Translations under genes and position numbers: made by a program
Origin: Lutispora sp041687175
GTDB lineage: Bacteria > Bacillota > Clostridia > Lutisporales > Lutisporaceae
Direction: 5' to 3'
Assembly (NCBI RefSeq): GCF_041687175.1
Contig: NZ_JAWLCK010000002.1
Coordinates: forward strand, 1-64,000
Length of the DNA stretch: 64,000 nucleotides
The notes under the pieces: generated by a model
Databases searched by the model: none
Told to the model about the DNA's origin: nothing
What the model saw: only the letters and a program-made list of their open reading frames with translations
Shown: positions 15,566-25,177 of the stretch, piece by piece
Numbering within the stretch: the first letter of the stretch is position 1
Layout: every line of letters begins with the position of its first letter

Positions 15566-16381
15566 ATGAGTTATTTATCAAGAGAAGCTTCTACCTTTTC
15601 TGATAAGCTTTGGGAAGATATAGATGCGGCAGTTATTGAAGCGGCTCGCAGAGCTCTTGTTGGCAGAAGATTTTTGCATATATTCGGCCCCCTTGGAATT
15701 GGAGTCAACTACATAGCCATTGACGATGTGGATGAGGTTGATGAAGTATCAGAAAAAGGTATCATTACTACTAAGGGAAGAAAATATGTTGAAATACCTA
15801 CCATATATGACGATTTCACGTTGCTTGCAAAAGATTTGGAGAATAGCGAAAAAATGGGTTTTCCTGTTGATCTTTCAAAAGCCATGGCTTCGGCGGAAGC
15901 CTGTGCATTAAAAGAAGATAGATTAATATTCTATGGTGATAGTGAGCTTGGGTATGAGGGATTGCTAACTGCAGAAGGTATCAATAAAGTTGCAAAAAAA
16001 GATTGGTCTGAAGGAGAAAATGCTTTTATAGATGTGGCTTCTGCCATTGAACTTTTGACGGAAAATGGCATTTACGGGCCCTATGCCCTTGTATTAAGCC
16101 TGGATCTTTACATGCAATTGCAGAGGTTGCAACCTGGAACCGGATTGTTGGAGATAGACAGGATTAGCAAGCTGGTGGACGGAAGAATATACAAATCACC
16201 TGTATTAGGAAAAGGCAAGGCTGTGCTTGTATCTCCTGAGTCAAGGAATATGGATCTTGTCATAGGGCAGGATATGGCAGCTGCTTATTTGGAGCAGAAA
16301 GATCTGAACCATGTTCTAAGGGTACTAGAAACTGTTTTGCTACGCATTAAACGAAGAAAAGCCATTGTGGTTTTTGAATAA
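15566..16381 (+). CDS. Encapsulin shell protein (family 1, linocin-like)
   Basis: The protein has 271 residues with the HK97-fold encapsulin order: an N-terminal FSDKLWEDIDAAVIEAARRAL helix that holds cargo peptides, a RRFLHIFGPLGIGV segment, the long E-loop region (ISEKG..TTKGRKYVEIP), the FYGDSELGYEGLL block, and the ending TVLLRIKRRKAIVVFE. The product self-assembles into an icosahedral nanocompartment. The length is typical of the family. AAGGAGG precedes the ATG. The upstream EncFtn gene supplies the cargo, so the compartment stores iron and protects against iron-driven oxidation. Confidence 0.94.
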   Translation: MSYLSREASTFSDKLWEDIDAAVIEAARRALVGRRFLHIFGPLGIGVNYIAIDDVDEVDEVSEKGIITTKGRKYVEIPTIYDDFTLLAKDLENSEKMGFPVDLSKAMASAEACALKEDRLIFYGDSELGYEGLLTAEGINKVAKKDWSEGENAFIDVASAIELLTENGIYGPYALVLSLDLYMQLQRLQPGTGLLEIDRISKLVDGRIYKSPVLGKGKAVLVSPESRNMDLVIGQDMAAAYLEQKDLNHVLRVLETVLLRIKRRKAIVVFE

Positions 16382-16681
16382 GAACATGGAATGCCGTTGA
16401 CATTAGAAATTGCATATAATATAATTTACTTGTAAATTTTGAAAGGAAGGTACTAAAGGAGCAATGAGAAACTAATCCATTCTTAGCTTGAATCATATAC
16501 AAACATGGTGTTTTGCATTAAGCTGGAGTGGATAAGTGCGCCCTTTTTTAACTACTTTCTTTTCTATAGTGATGTTGTTTGTTTTTTATTGATAATATTC
16601 TATTGTCAATGATTATAGCATTTGAAAGTATGTATAGGGATAAAGTATATCCTCTCCAGCAATTATGGAGGGGATTTTTCT
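16382..16681 (+). promoter_or_regulatory. Attenuator-like leader of the ABC-F gene
   Basis: This 300-base leader has a possible three-codon leader frame (ATG AGA AAC TAA, 16464-16475, with AAAGGAG just upstream), a long interrupted stem (16475-16479 and 16485-16491 pairing with 16518-16524 and 16529-16533), and a second hairpin at 16649-16675 followed by TTTTT. The right arm of the second hairpin contains GGAGGGG, the ribosome site of the ABC-F gene. TTGATA about 17 bases from ATTATA near 16590-16617 may be an internal promoter. The layout resembles antibiotic-responsive leaders of other ABC-F resistance genes. Confidence 0.55.
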
Positions 16682-18313
16682 ATGTTGATAGCGGAAATGA
16701 ATGGAGTAAAAAAATATTATAATGACAGATTGATATTGAAGGTTGATGATTTCAAGATATATAGAAATGACAGGATAGGAATAATTGGTTTAAATGGTTG
16801 TGGGAAAACCACTTTCCTAAACATTCTAACAGGAAGAATAGAGCCTGATGAGGGCATGTCTCGGATATATGGAACCTATTCTTATATAGAGCAGTTGGAA
16901 AATGATAATATAGTGGCTGTTGAAAATATAGCTTCCAGCAAATTTGGGGTAAGCGGATTAAATAATCAAGGGTTAAGCGGGGGTGAAGTAACCCGGCTCA
17001 AGATAGCTAAGGCTTTGGGGAGAGACAATGCTCTTATCATCGGGGATGAACCCACAAGCAATCTTGACAGAGAAGGCATAGAGCTTCTTCAAAAGGAACT
17101 GGAGGCATTTGATGGTGCAATTTTGGTAGTTTCCCATGACAGAGATTTTTTGGATGCAGTATGCAATGCCATACTTGAAATAGAAAATGGAGAGGTATGT
17201 CTTTATAGGGGCAATTATACCAAATATAAAGAATTAAAGGAGAAAAAAAGGAAAAGAGCTGCCTTTGAGTATGAACAGTATGTTTCAGAGAAGAAAAGGT
17301 TGGAGGAAGCTTTGCTAGAAAAGAAAAGCAAAGTAAAATCCATGAGAAAAACTCCTAAGAGGATGGGAAACTCAGAGGCCAGGCTTCATAAAATGGGAGC
17401 CCAGATAGCAAAAGCAAAACTGGAAAGACAGGTTAATGCTATTAGAACCAGAATCGAAAAGCTTGAGGTTAAGGAAAAACCAAAGGAATTGCCGGATATA
17501 AATGTAGATATACAAAAGACCACACAGCTTCATTGCAAGGTGGTATTAAGCTCTGATAAGCTAAACAAGAGCTTTGGGGACAAAGTTATATTTGAAGAAG
17601 CCCAATTCAGGGTATTCAACAACAGTAAGACTGCAGTAGTAGGACCTAATGGGAGCGGAAAGACTACTCTTATTAAAATGATTATTGATGGAGACCCGGC
17701 AATATATAGAGCTATAGGAGTCAAAATAGGCTATTTCAGTCAAGACATAAGCACTTTAGATGGAAGAAAGACATTGCTGCAAAATGTTATGGAAAGCAGT
17801 GTTTATGACGAGACTTTTGTAAGAACCCTTCTGGCAAGGCTTTTATTTAAGAGAGAAGATGTCATGAAAAGAACATCTTTGTTAAGCGGCGGTGAGAAGG
17901 TAAAAGCTGCATTAGCTAAAATAATTACCAGTGACTTTAATGTTTTGGTTTTAGATGAACCCACTAATTATTTAGATATATATTCTATGGAAGCTGTAGA
18001 AGAGGCATTATTAGAGTATATAGGAACTGTGATTTTTATCTCCCATGATAGAAGATTTGTAAGTAATGTGGCGGATCATATAATATCCATAGAGAATCAA
18101 AAGACTATATGTTTTGATGGGACATATGAAGAGTATATGAAAAAGAAAGAAGAGTTATCAATCAAAGATGATAAATCTGAGAAAATAATGATTCTTAAGC
18201 ATCGCATGGCAGAAATATTAAGCAAATTGAGCATGCCATCTAAAAATGATGATATCGAAGCCCTCGATAAGGAGTATCATGAAATTCTGGAGAAATTAAA
18301 GCAATGCAGATAA
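16682..18313 (+). CDS. ABC-F ribosomal protection protein (VmlR/Vga/Lsa-like)
   Basis: The protein has 543 residues: two ABC ATPase domains with no membrane segments. Domain 1 has Walker A GLNGCGKTT and signature LSGGE. The linker (about 190-300) is Lys/Glu-rich with a KTPKRMGNSEARLHKMG stretch, as in antibiotic-resistance ABC-F linkers. Domain 2 has GPNGSGKTT, LLSGGEK and VLDEPTNYLD. Such proteins bind the ribosomal E site and dislodge lincosamide, streptogramin A or pleuromutilin antibiotics. The ATG at 16682 is chosen over the longer frame because GGAGGGG lies eight bases upstream. The spectrum cannot be read from sequence. Confidence 0.87.
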   Translation: MLIAEMNGVKKYYNDRLILKVDDFKIYRNDRIGIIGLNGCGKTTFLNILTGRIEPDEGMSRIYGTYSYIEQLENDNIVAVENIASSKFGVSGLNNQGLSGGEVTRLKIAKALGRDNALIIGDEPTSNLDREGIELLQKELEAFDGAILVVSHDRDFLDAVCNAILEIENGEVCLYRGNYTKYKELKEKKRKRAAFEYEQYVSEKKRLEEALLEKKSKVKSMRKTPKRMGNSEARLHKMGAQIAKAKLERQVNAIRTRIEKLEVKEKPKELPDINVDIQKTTQLHCKVVLSSDKLNKSFGDKVIFEEAQFRVFNNSKTAVVGPNGSGKTTLIKMIIDGDPAIYRAIGVKIGYFSQDISTLDGRKTLLQNVMESSVYDETFVRTLLARLLFKREDVMKRTSLLSGGEKVKAALAKIITSDFNVLVLDEPTNYLDIYSMEAVEEALLEYIGTVIFISHDRRFVSNVADHIISIENQKTICFDGTYEEYMKKKEELSIKDDKSEKIMILKHRMAEILSKLSMPSKNDDIEALDKEYHEILEKLKQCR

Positions 18314-18460
18314 CATCTAAAAATGCGAATAAAACATTGTAGAAATTAAAGGAAAATAGTAGAATTAATAATAAGATTATCAAAGCATAAGGATCATGAT
18401 AAGTTCCAGAGCTCTAGAAATTCAAATTACTTACAGTAAGAAACGGGGGGTGAGAATCGT

Positions 18461-21028
18461 ATGAACAAAATAAAGTTTTTTGAAAATGTAATAGAGACAC
18501 TACCAGATCCAGTATTCGCCATTGATAGAGATGGGAAGATTATTCTGTGGAATAGTGCTATAGAGAAGCTCACAAAGGTAAATAAAGAAGATGTATTGGG
18601 AAAAGGCGATTATACCTACTCTCAAATATTCTACGGATATAAAAGACCTACCCTCATAGACTTGGTATTACATCCTGATGAGGAAATTGAAAAAAAGTAT
18701 TATAAAGGTTTCAAAAGAAACGAAGATGGTTCTGTAGAAGGAGAGACATACAGTTCGAAATTGGATTATTACGACTGGGGAAAAGCAGTACCCATAGTCA
18801 ATAATGAAGGAAAGATAGAAGCAGTAGTATCTATATCAAGAGATACAAGTGAGAGTATAAAGTTCCGAAAGCAACAAGATATCCTTTTAAACAGATATGA
18901 AACCCTTTTTATTAACAGCCCTGATGCTATAGCCTGTTTCGATAACAATCATACGGTTTTTGATGTTAATGAAAGTTTTCTCAAGGTTTTTGGCTATACA
19001 AGGGAGGAGTGTATAGGCAAGAACCTGGATGACCTGGTGGTTCCAAAGGAGCTAAAGAAGGAAGCAGTGGGGAAAACTAATGAACTGTTTGAAAAAGGTA
19101 TAGTAGATGTAGAAGCTATCAGATATAAGAAAACGGGAGAACCTATTGTAGTAAATATAAGAGCAATACTTATGAAGATGAAAAATGAAATTCTTGGAGG
19201 CTATGGTATATATACAGATGTGACTGAAAAGGTTAAATACAAGGAAGAGTTGGAATCTACAAATATTGAGCTTGAAGCCACCATTGAGCAATTGATGTCC
19301 AATGAGGAGGAGCTAAGGTTTCAATATGATGAAATACAAAAGTATTCGGATAAGAATGAGGAGCTTAGACAGAAATATGAAATTGCTATAGAAGCTACTG
19401 ATAGTTATATATGGGAGATAAATACGGACAAAGGAACAATAAATTTCTCAAAGAATTTTGTAGATCTTGTAGGGCTTGAGGCAGTACAAAAGGAAAGCAT
19501 TTATGAGATTATTGATGAAGTAGTTCATGAAGAGGATAGAAGTATACTCATAGATGAAATTAACAAATATAATGCTAAGCTAAGTGGAGATATTGATATA
19601 CAAATTCGAATTATAGACAAAGATCAGAGGATCCATTGGTATTTGGTAAGAGGTAAAGGAATAACGGATAGAGAAGGAAATGTTAATACTATTCATGGGG
19701 TATTGATTGAGATTACAGAATTAAAGCAACAGGAAGGTTACATTAAATATTTAGCGGATCATGATCCTTTGACCGGACTTTATAATAGAAGAAAGTTGAC
19801 AGAAATTTTAACGAAGGAACTGAAGCATAATAAAAATGGAGCCATTTTTTTACTAGACATAGATGATTTCAAGAACATTAATGACATTTTGGGCCATGTC
19901 TATGGAGATGAGTTATTAAGGCGCATTGCCAATCTGATTATGGATTCTGTATCTGAAAACATAATTGCTTTTAGATTTGGCGGAGATGAATTCCTGATTC
20001 TTTTGAGAGAGGAAGAAAACCATAAGATAGTTGAGTATGCAGAAAAGCTGCTAAACATTTTTAAAGAAAGAGTGTTTATAGATGAAATAGAAAACAACAT
20101 AACTGTAAGCCTGGGTATTGTGAAATATCCTCAAGATGGCAAGACCATTGATGACCTTCTTATAAAAGCAGATATAGCTATGTATAGTGTAAAAAGATCC
20201 GGTAAGAACAGATACTTGTTCTTTGATGAAAAGATGAAGGAAAAGTTTAATAAAAAGATAAAGATAGAAAACATGTTGAGAAGAGCTATTAAAAATGAAG
20301 ATTTTCTATTGCTTTATCAACCTATAATAGAGACAAGCACGGGAGAAACATCCTCATTTGAAGCACTTCTTAGAATAAAAGGACATGATATATCTCCCCA
20401 GAGTTTTATACCTGTAGCAGAAGAAACAGGTCTAATATTGCCAATAGGGAAATGGGTAATAAAAGAAGCGGTAAAACAAATAAGCATATGGAAAGAGAAG
20501 GGTTATAAGCCTTTGCCAGTATCTATTAACTTATCGCCAAGACAATTTTATGATTTGAGTCTGATTGACTATATCAAGAAGACCCTTGAAGAATACCATG
20601 TAGAACCTAGCTTATTGGAATTAGAAATAACGGAGAATATTTTTGCAGAAAAAAGGCACGAAACCATAAATATACTGAATAGGTTGAAATCCCTTGGAGT
20701 CATCATTTCTTTGGATGATTTTGGGACAGGCTACTCCTCTTTGAACTATCTTACTTTTATGCCTATAGACAAAGTAAAGCTGGATAAAAGCCTTAAAGAT
20801 AAATTCATTGAGCTAGAAAGCATAAAAATTATGGACTCCTTGATTGCTCTTGTACACGGATTGAACCTGAAAGTCGTAACAGAAGGGGTGGAGGAAATAG
20901 AAGAGTTTAAGAGGATGAAAAGAGCCGGAAGCGACTTTCTACAAGGATACTTATTTAGCAAACCTTTAGCAAAAGCAGATGTGGAGAAGATATTTTATAG
21001 AAACTACAAGGAATTGTTGAAAAAATAG
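18461..21028 (+). CDS. PAS-GGDEF-EAL cyclic-di-GMP protein
   Basis: The protein has 855 residues, soluble. Three PAS domains (about 5-130, 145-265 and 305-430) are joined by a coiled coil (LEATIEQLMSNEEEL). The GGDEF motif is intact at 507-511, and the EAL motif at 634-636 is followed by DDFGTGYSSL, so both synthase and phosphodiesterase activity are possible. It would set cyclic-di-GMP levels in response to a PAS-bound signal. GGGGGTGAG precedes the ATG. The gene stands alone between the ABC-F gene and a terminator. Confidence 0.92.
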   Translation: MNKIKFFENVIETLPDPVFAIDRDGKIILWNSAIEKLTKVNKEDVLGKGDYTYSQIFYGYKRPTLIDLVLHPDEEIEKKYYKGFKRNEDGSVEGETYSSKLDYYDWGKAVPIVNNEGKIEAVVSISRDTSESIKFRKQQDILLNRYETLFINSPDAIACFDNNHTVFDVNESFLKVFGYTREECIGKNLDDLVVPKELKKEAVGKTNELFEKGIVDVEAIRYKKTGEPIVVNIRAILMKMKNEILGGYGIYTDVTEKVKYKEELESTNIELEATIEQLMSNEEELRFQYDEIQKYSDKNEELRQKYEIAIEATDSYIWEINTDKGTINFSKNFVDLVGLEAVQKESIYEIIDEVVHEEDRSILIDEINKYNAKLSGDIDIQIRIIDKDQRIHWYLVRGKGITDREGNVNTIHGVLIEITELKQQEGYIKYLADHDPLTGLYNRRKLTEILTKELKHNKNGAIFLLDIDDFKNINDILGHVYGDELLRRIANLIMDSVSENIIAFRFGGDEFLILLREEENHKIVEYAEKLLNIFKERVFIDEIENNITVSLGIVKYPQDGKTIDDLLIKADIAMYSVKRSGKNRYLFFDEKMKEKFNKKIKIENMLRRAIKNEDFLLLYQPIIETSTGETSSFEALLRIKGHDISPQSFIPVAEETGLILPIGKWVIKEAVKQISIWKEKGYKPLPVSINLSPRQFYDLSLIDYIKKTLEEYHVEPSLLELEITENIFAEKRHETINILNRLKSLGVIISLDDFGTGYSSLNYLTFMPIDKVKLDKSLKDKFIELESIKIMDSLIALVHGLNLKVVTEGVEEIEEFKRMKRAGSDFLQGYLFSKPLAKADVEKIFYRNYKELLKK

Positions 21029-21044
21029 TATGGATATGCACCTG

Positions 21045-21078
21045 AAAACACCTGTCAAAAGACAAGGTGTTTTTTTCA
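21045..21078 (+). terminator. Terminator of the GGDEF-EAL gene
   Basis: ACACC.TGTC pairs with GACA.AGGTGT around an AAAA loop, followed by seven T. Confidence 0.8.
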
Positions 21079-21150
21079 TGCCTTTATCTAAGACATCAAG
21101 GACTATCCAAATATCTAATACTGTATAAGAAAAGGTGTTCATCGGCGAAA

Positions 21151-21178
21151 GATTGTTTGTTATATAATAAACACAATC
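21151..21178 (+). promoter_or_regulatory. 28-bp palindrome overlapping the -10 box of the sulfur operon
   Basis: A near-perfect palindrome (12 of 14 pairs match) with arms GATTGT and ACAATC is centred on TATATAAT. It lies 38 bases before the YeeE/YedE ATG. Overlap of an operator-like palindrome with a TATAAT box suggests repression; the nearby LysR regulator (28462) or another regulator could bind. Confidence 0.5.
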
Positions 21179-21215
21179 AACAATGTAAAAAAATATGCAA
21201 GAAAGGGGATCATAA

Positions 21216-22550
21216 ATGGAGTCAACTGGGAGAATCAATAAAGTTCAATTATTTGTTGCTTTAGGAATTATAGTTCTGATTGGAATCTTTGGCTTCTATT
21301 TAGGTCAGACCAACAGTAAATTGACACTTAATATCATTACCGGAGTAGCATTAGGGTATATACTTACAAGATCTAGATTTGGTTTTGCTGGTGGCATCAA
21401 AAGGATCTATATTACAGGTGAAGGAAGCCTTACAAAAGCACTTCTTATAATGTTCGCTATATCACTGATAGCAACTGCAGGAATTCATTGGGCTGCAGCA
21501 GCTAATGGTGCTGTACCATCTTATATGGCATCAGAAGGAGCTGCAGTTATACCCGGATCCAGTTCGGTAGGAGCGTTTAACATTTCAACAATTTTAGGTG
21601 GATTTATATTCGGTATAGGTATGATGATTGCCGGAGGATGTGCATCAGGAACCCTAAGCGATTTGGGTGAAGGAGCAATACGGGCAGCCATCGCTCTATT
21701 ATTCTTCGTATTGGGGGCTGTTCCAGGCCATGCTCTAAGATATAGAATCGCTGAAACAGCAATAGGCAAAATAAAAGCCACCGTTTATTTACCCCATGTA
21801 TTTGGTTATGTCGGTGCAGTGATAGTTTCCCTATTAATATTGTTAGCACTGTATGTAGTAACAAGGAAATATGAAGACTTCAGAAAGAAAGAAGGCTATT
21901 ATCAAAAGAATGTTTATGAACCTGATGAACTACCATTGCCCGAGAATAAGGATTTTAAACTGTTCAGCTATAGAACATATCACAAGTTTTTTATAGAAAG
22001 ATGGAGCTTTTTAAAAGGTGGAATATTACTATCAATAATGTTTGTTTTCATAATCAATACAACTGGTTCAAGCTGGGGAGTAACATCTGCATTTACAAAA
22101 TGGGGAGTGGCATTGCTTCAAGGTATAGGAATGGAGTTTACATCACCGGAATTTGCCAGTATTGTGGAAAGCGTAAACAAAGGTCTTCTATACGATGGTG
22201 GAACCCTAAGAAACATTGGAATTATAGTGGGGGCAGCATTAGCTTTATTGCTGGCAGGTAAATTCAAGTTTGATTATGATTTCAATCTAAAAGATGTACT
22301 GATTTATATTTCCGGGGGATTCATGATGGGTTTTGGTGCAAGATTAGCCGGAGGATGCAATATAGGAGCGCTCTATTCCTCAATTTGCAATTTTTCACTA
22401 TCCGGATGGATATTCCTCGTAGCCCTTTCTCTTGGAGGAATAGCAGGATTAAAGCTATTTGAAGGCAGGGTCAATATCATTCCTGCTAATAGATACCTTA
22501 GAGAAAAGAAGATAGAGGAAAACAAAGTTGTGGAGTTGAAAGCGCAATAA
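21216..22550 (+). CDS. YeeE/YedE family (TsuA-type) sulfur transporter, fused form
   Basis: The protein has 444 residues with about ten membrane segments in two homologous halves. Each half has the family's Cys motif: GGCASGTLSDLGEG in the first and GGCNIGALYSS in the second. In TsuA these cysteines relay thiosulfate across the membrane. AAAGGGG precedes the ATG. It heads an operon with CoA-disulfide reductase and a sulfonate-type ABC transporter. The two halves also occur as separate polypeptides at 27082-28263, on the other strand. Confidence 0.88.
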   Translation: MESTGRINKVQLFVALGIIVLIGIFGFYLGQTNSKLTLNIITGVALGYILTRSRFGFAGGIKRIYITGEGSLTKALLIMFAISLIATAGIHWAAAANGAVPSYMASEGAAVIPGSSSVGAFNISTILGGFIFGIGMMIAGGCASGTLSDLGEGAIRAAIALLFFVLGAVPGHALRYRIAETAIGKIKATVYLPHVFGYVGAVIVSLLILLALYVVTRKYEDFRKKEGYYQKNVYEPDELPLPENKDFKLFSYRTYHKFFIERWSFLKGGILLSIMFVFIINTTGSSWGVTSAFTKWGVALLQGIGMEFTSPEFASIVESVNKGLLYDGGTLRNIGIIVGAALALLLAGKFKFDYDFNLKDVLIYISGGFMMGFGARLAGGCNIGALYSSICNFSLSGWIFLVALSLGGIAGLKLFEGRVNIIPANRYLREKKIEENKVVELKAQ

Positions 22551-22606
22551 TGTTTTGCATGTCTGATTTTGATGTAACAAATCTAATAAAAAAGGAGGAC
22601 TCAATT

Positions 22607-24307
22607 ATGAGCAAAAGAGTACTGATAGTTGGAGGAGTTGCAGGTGGAGCTTCTGCCGCTGCAAGAGTGAGAAGATTGGATGAATCTGCAGAAGTTATCA
22701 TGTTTGAGAAAGGACCTCACGTATCCTTTTCAAACTGCTGTTTGCCGAATCACCTTAGCGGTATGATAGAAAACAGCGATGATTTGGTATTGATGTGTCC
22801 TGATGGATTCCAGAAGCAGTATAACATAGAAGCAAGAGTTAACAGTGAAGTTGTGAAAATAAACAGGGAAAAGAAAACAATTACTGTTAAGGATCTAGTG
22901 ACAGGCAATGAATATGAAGAAGCCTATGATAAGCTGGTATTGTCTCCAGGAGCCAATCCTATAGTGCCGAGAATAGAAGGATATGATAAATCTCATGTGT
23001 TTACAGTTAGAAATGTGGTAGATATTGATAAGCTTAACAGATATATCAAGGATAATAATATAAAGGATATAGCGGTAATAGGCGGAGGGTTCATAGGAGT
23101 AGAAGTGGCAGAGAATCTTCAATTGGCAAATGCAGGCTATAATGTAACTTTGGTAGAAGCAGCGGATCAGATTATGGCGCCTTTCGACTATGATATGGTT
23201 CAGATATTGCACAAGGAAATGATGGATAAAGGAGTAAACCTCATTGTAGGAGACGGAATAGCAAAGGTTGCAGATGAACATATAGAATTGGCTTCTGGGA
23301 AAAAAGTACCAGCTCAGGCTGTAATCATGGCAATAGGTGTAAGACCTGAAACAACATTGGCAAAAGAAGCCGGCCTTGAAATAGGTGAAACAGGTGGAAT
23401 AAAGGTAGATCATAACTATCTGACCAGTGATAAGGACATATATGCAGTTGGAGATGCCATAGAAGTATACAATAAATTGACTCACAGCAAATCAAGGCTG
23501 GCATTGGCGGGACCAGCTCAAAGACAGGCTAGAGCGGCTGCAGACCATATGTACGGTATACCCCACAGAAATACTGGAGTAATTGGTTCTTCATGCGTAA
23601 AAATATTTGATATGAATGCGGCTTCAACAGGATTAACCGAAAAGGCTTGTCAGAAAGCAGGTATACAGTACGACTTTGTATATATCATTCCTGGAGACAA
23701 AGTAGGATTAATGCCTGACAATAGCCCCTTCCATTTCAAATTGGTTTATGAAGTACCAACAGGCAAGATATTAGGAGCTCAAGCCATTGGAAAAGGCAAC
23801 GCTACCAAGAGAATTGATGTAATCGCAGCCATGATAATGATGGGAGGTACCTTAGAAGATCTCAAGGAATTAGAATTATGCTATGCTCCTGCCTTCAGTA
23901 CTGCTAAAGATCCGGTAAACCATGCAGCATTGGTAGCTCTCAATATATTAAACGGCAGATTCAGACAAGTGCCGGTTTATAAGGTTAGAGAGTTGGTGGA
24001 AAGCAATGCAGTAATTATTGATGTGAGAGAAAAAGATGAATACGAAGCGGGACATATTAAAAATGCAATCAACATTCCATTGAGCGAGTTGAGGCAAAGG
24101 ACCTCAGAAATACCGAAGGATGTTCCCGTATACCTCCACTGCCGCTCAAGCCAGAGAAGCTACAACGCTATAATGGCATTGCAGCATATGGGCTTTGACA
24201 ATCTATACAACATCTCAGGATCCTTCTTGGGCATCAGCTACTATGAATACTACAACGATCAAGTGACAGGGAGAGAGAGAATACTAACTGAATACAACTT
24301 CAATTAA
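22607..24307 (+). CDS. CoA-disulfide reductase with C-terminal rhodanese domain
   Basis: The protein has 566 residues. An FAD-binding GGVAGGASAAAR starts the chain, the redox Cys is at 44 (SFSNCCLPNH; an extra Cys follows at 45), an NAD-binding GGGFIGVEVAE lies near 165, and the C-terminal rhodanese domain (from about 460) carries HCRSSQRS with its active Cys near 512. Such fusions reduce CoA disulfides, polysulfides or persulfides with NAD(P)H. The ATG at 22607 follows AGGAGG. It sits 56 bases after the transporter start frame ends and likely processes the imported sulfur. Confidence 0.9.
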   Translation: MSKRVLIVGGVAGGASAAARVRRLDESAEVIMFEKGPHVSFSNCCLPNHLSGMIENSDDLVLMCPDGFQKQYNIEARVNSEVVKINREKKTITVKDLVTGNEYEEAYDKLVLSPGANPIVPRIEGYDKSHVFTVRNVVDIDKLNRYIKDNNIKDIAVIGGGFIGVEVAENLQLANAGYNVTLVEAADQIMAPFDYDMVQILHKEMMDKGVNLIVGDGIAKVADEHIELASGKKVPAQAVIMAIGVRPETTLAKEAGLEIGETGGIKVDHNYLTSDKDIYAVGDAIEVYNKLTHSKSRLALAGPAQRQARAAADHMYGIPHRNTGVIGSSCVKIFDMNAASTGLTEKACQKAGIQYDFVYIIPGDKVGLMPDNSPFHFKLVYEVPTGKILGAQAIGKGNATKRIDVIAAMIMMGGTLEDLKELELCYAPAFSTAKDPVNHAALVALNILNGRFRQVPVYKVRELVESNAVIIDVREKDEYEAGHIKNAINIPLSELRQRTSEIPKDVPVYLHCRSSQRSYNAIMALQHMGFDNLYNISGSFLGISYYEYYNDQVTGRERILTEYNFN

Positions 24308-24321
24308 AATAAATGCCGACA

Positions 24322-24360
24322 GAAACCTTGTAGGCCAAAAATGACTTACAGGGTTTTTGT
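24322..24360 (+). terminator. Hairpin between CoA-disulfide reductase and ABC genes
   Basis: AAACCTTGTA pairs with TTACAGGGTTT, followed by TTTGTTT. It could partly separate expression of the ABC genes from the upstream pair. Confidence 0.55.
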
Positions 24361-24388
24361 TTAGACATAAGTGGAGAGGAGGACAGAA

Positions 24389-25153
24389 TTGAAGAGAGTA
24401 AAAAAACTTACCATTGGTACATGGATTGTAATTTTTGGAGCTTGGTATTTGACTACTAAATTTGGAATAATTGAATCAGTTTTGGTACCATCACCATATG
24501 AGGTAGGAGCTGCATTTATAGAAATACTTGTAGATGGATACAATGGCATATCATTGATAGCCCACCTGGGAATCAGTTTCAAGAGATTGCTTATTGCTTC
24601 ATTCTTTGCTGTAGTAACCGCAATACCTCTTGGATTGTTAAGCGGCTATTATGATAAGATCAGGGCAGTGGTGGATTCTGTGATTCAATTTTATCGTCCT
24701 CTCCCACCCCTCGCCTATTATACACTTCTCATATTATGGTTCGGTATTGATGATTTATCAAAAATAACACTGCTGTTTCTGGCAGCCTTTGCACCCATAT
24801 ATATAGCATGCATATCTGCTGTTACTAAGATAAATGAAGATTATATATTGAGTGCTGAGTCATTGGGAGCGGATCAAAGAAGTGTTTTCTTTCATGTAGT
24901 TTTGCCTGCCTGTATGCCTGAGATATTTACTGGGCTAAGAACTGCTGTGGGGGTGGCTTATACCACCTTAGTGGCTGCAGAGATGGTAGCTGCAACCTCA
25001 GGTGTAGGATGGATGGTGATAGATGCTTCCAAATACCTGAAAAGCGATGTAATGTTTGTAGGCATAATTATAATGGGAATAACAGGCATATTAATCGATG
25101 GCGGATTAAGATTTTTAGAGAAAAAATTAGTCTTCTGGAAGGGACGGGTTTAA
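24389..25153 (+). CDS. ABC transporter permease (sulfonate/nitrate/taurine type)
   Basis: The protein has about 254 residues with six membrane segments and the binding-protein-dependent permease loop around ESLGADQRSVFFHVVLPACMP, the EAA motif that docks on the ATPase. It is of the SsuC/TauC type. The TTG at 24389 has AGGAGGA six bases upstream; the GTG at 24371 lies before that site. Together with the next two genes it forms a complete importer, and its place in the sulfur operon suggests an organosulfur substrate. Confidence 0.85.
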   Translation: MKRVKKLTIGTWIVIFGAWYLTTKFGIIESVLVPSPYEVGAAFIEILVDGYNGISLIAHLGISFKRLLIASFFAVVTAIPLGLLSGYYDKIRAVVDSVIQFYRPLPPLAYYTLLILWFGIDDLSKITLLFLAAFAPIYIACISAVTKINEDYILSAESLGADQRSVFFHVVLPACMPEIFTGLRTAVGVAYTTLVAAEMVAATSGVGWMVIDASKYLKSDVMFVGIIIMGITGILIDGGLRFLEKKLVFWKGRV

Positions 25154-25177
25154 ATTGAGAAAGGAGAGACATTTATA

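Noticed and set aside
22895..23485. Minus-strand open frame of about 196 codons opposite the CoA-disulfide reductase
   Set aside because: The translation is rich in Tyr, Cys and Ser as expected of an antisense shadow; the plus-strand enzyme is intact.
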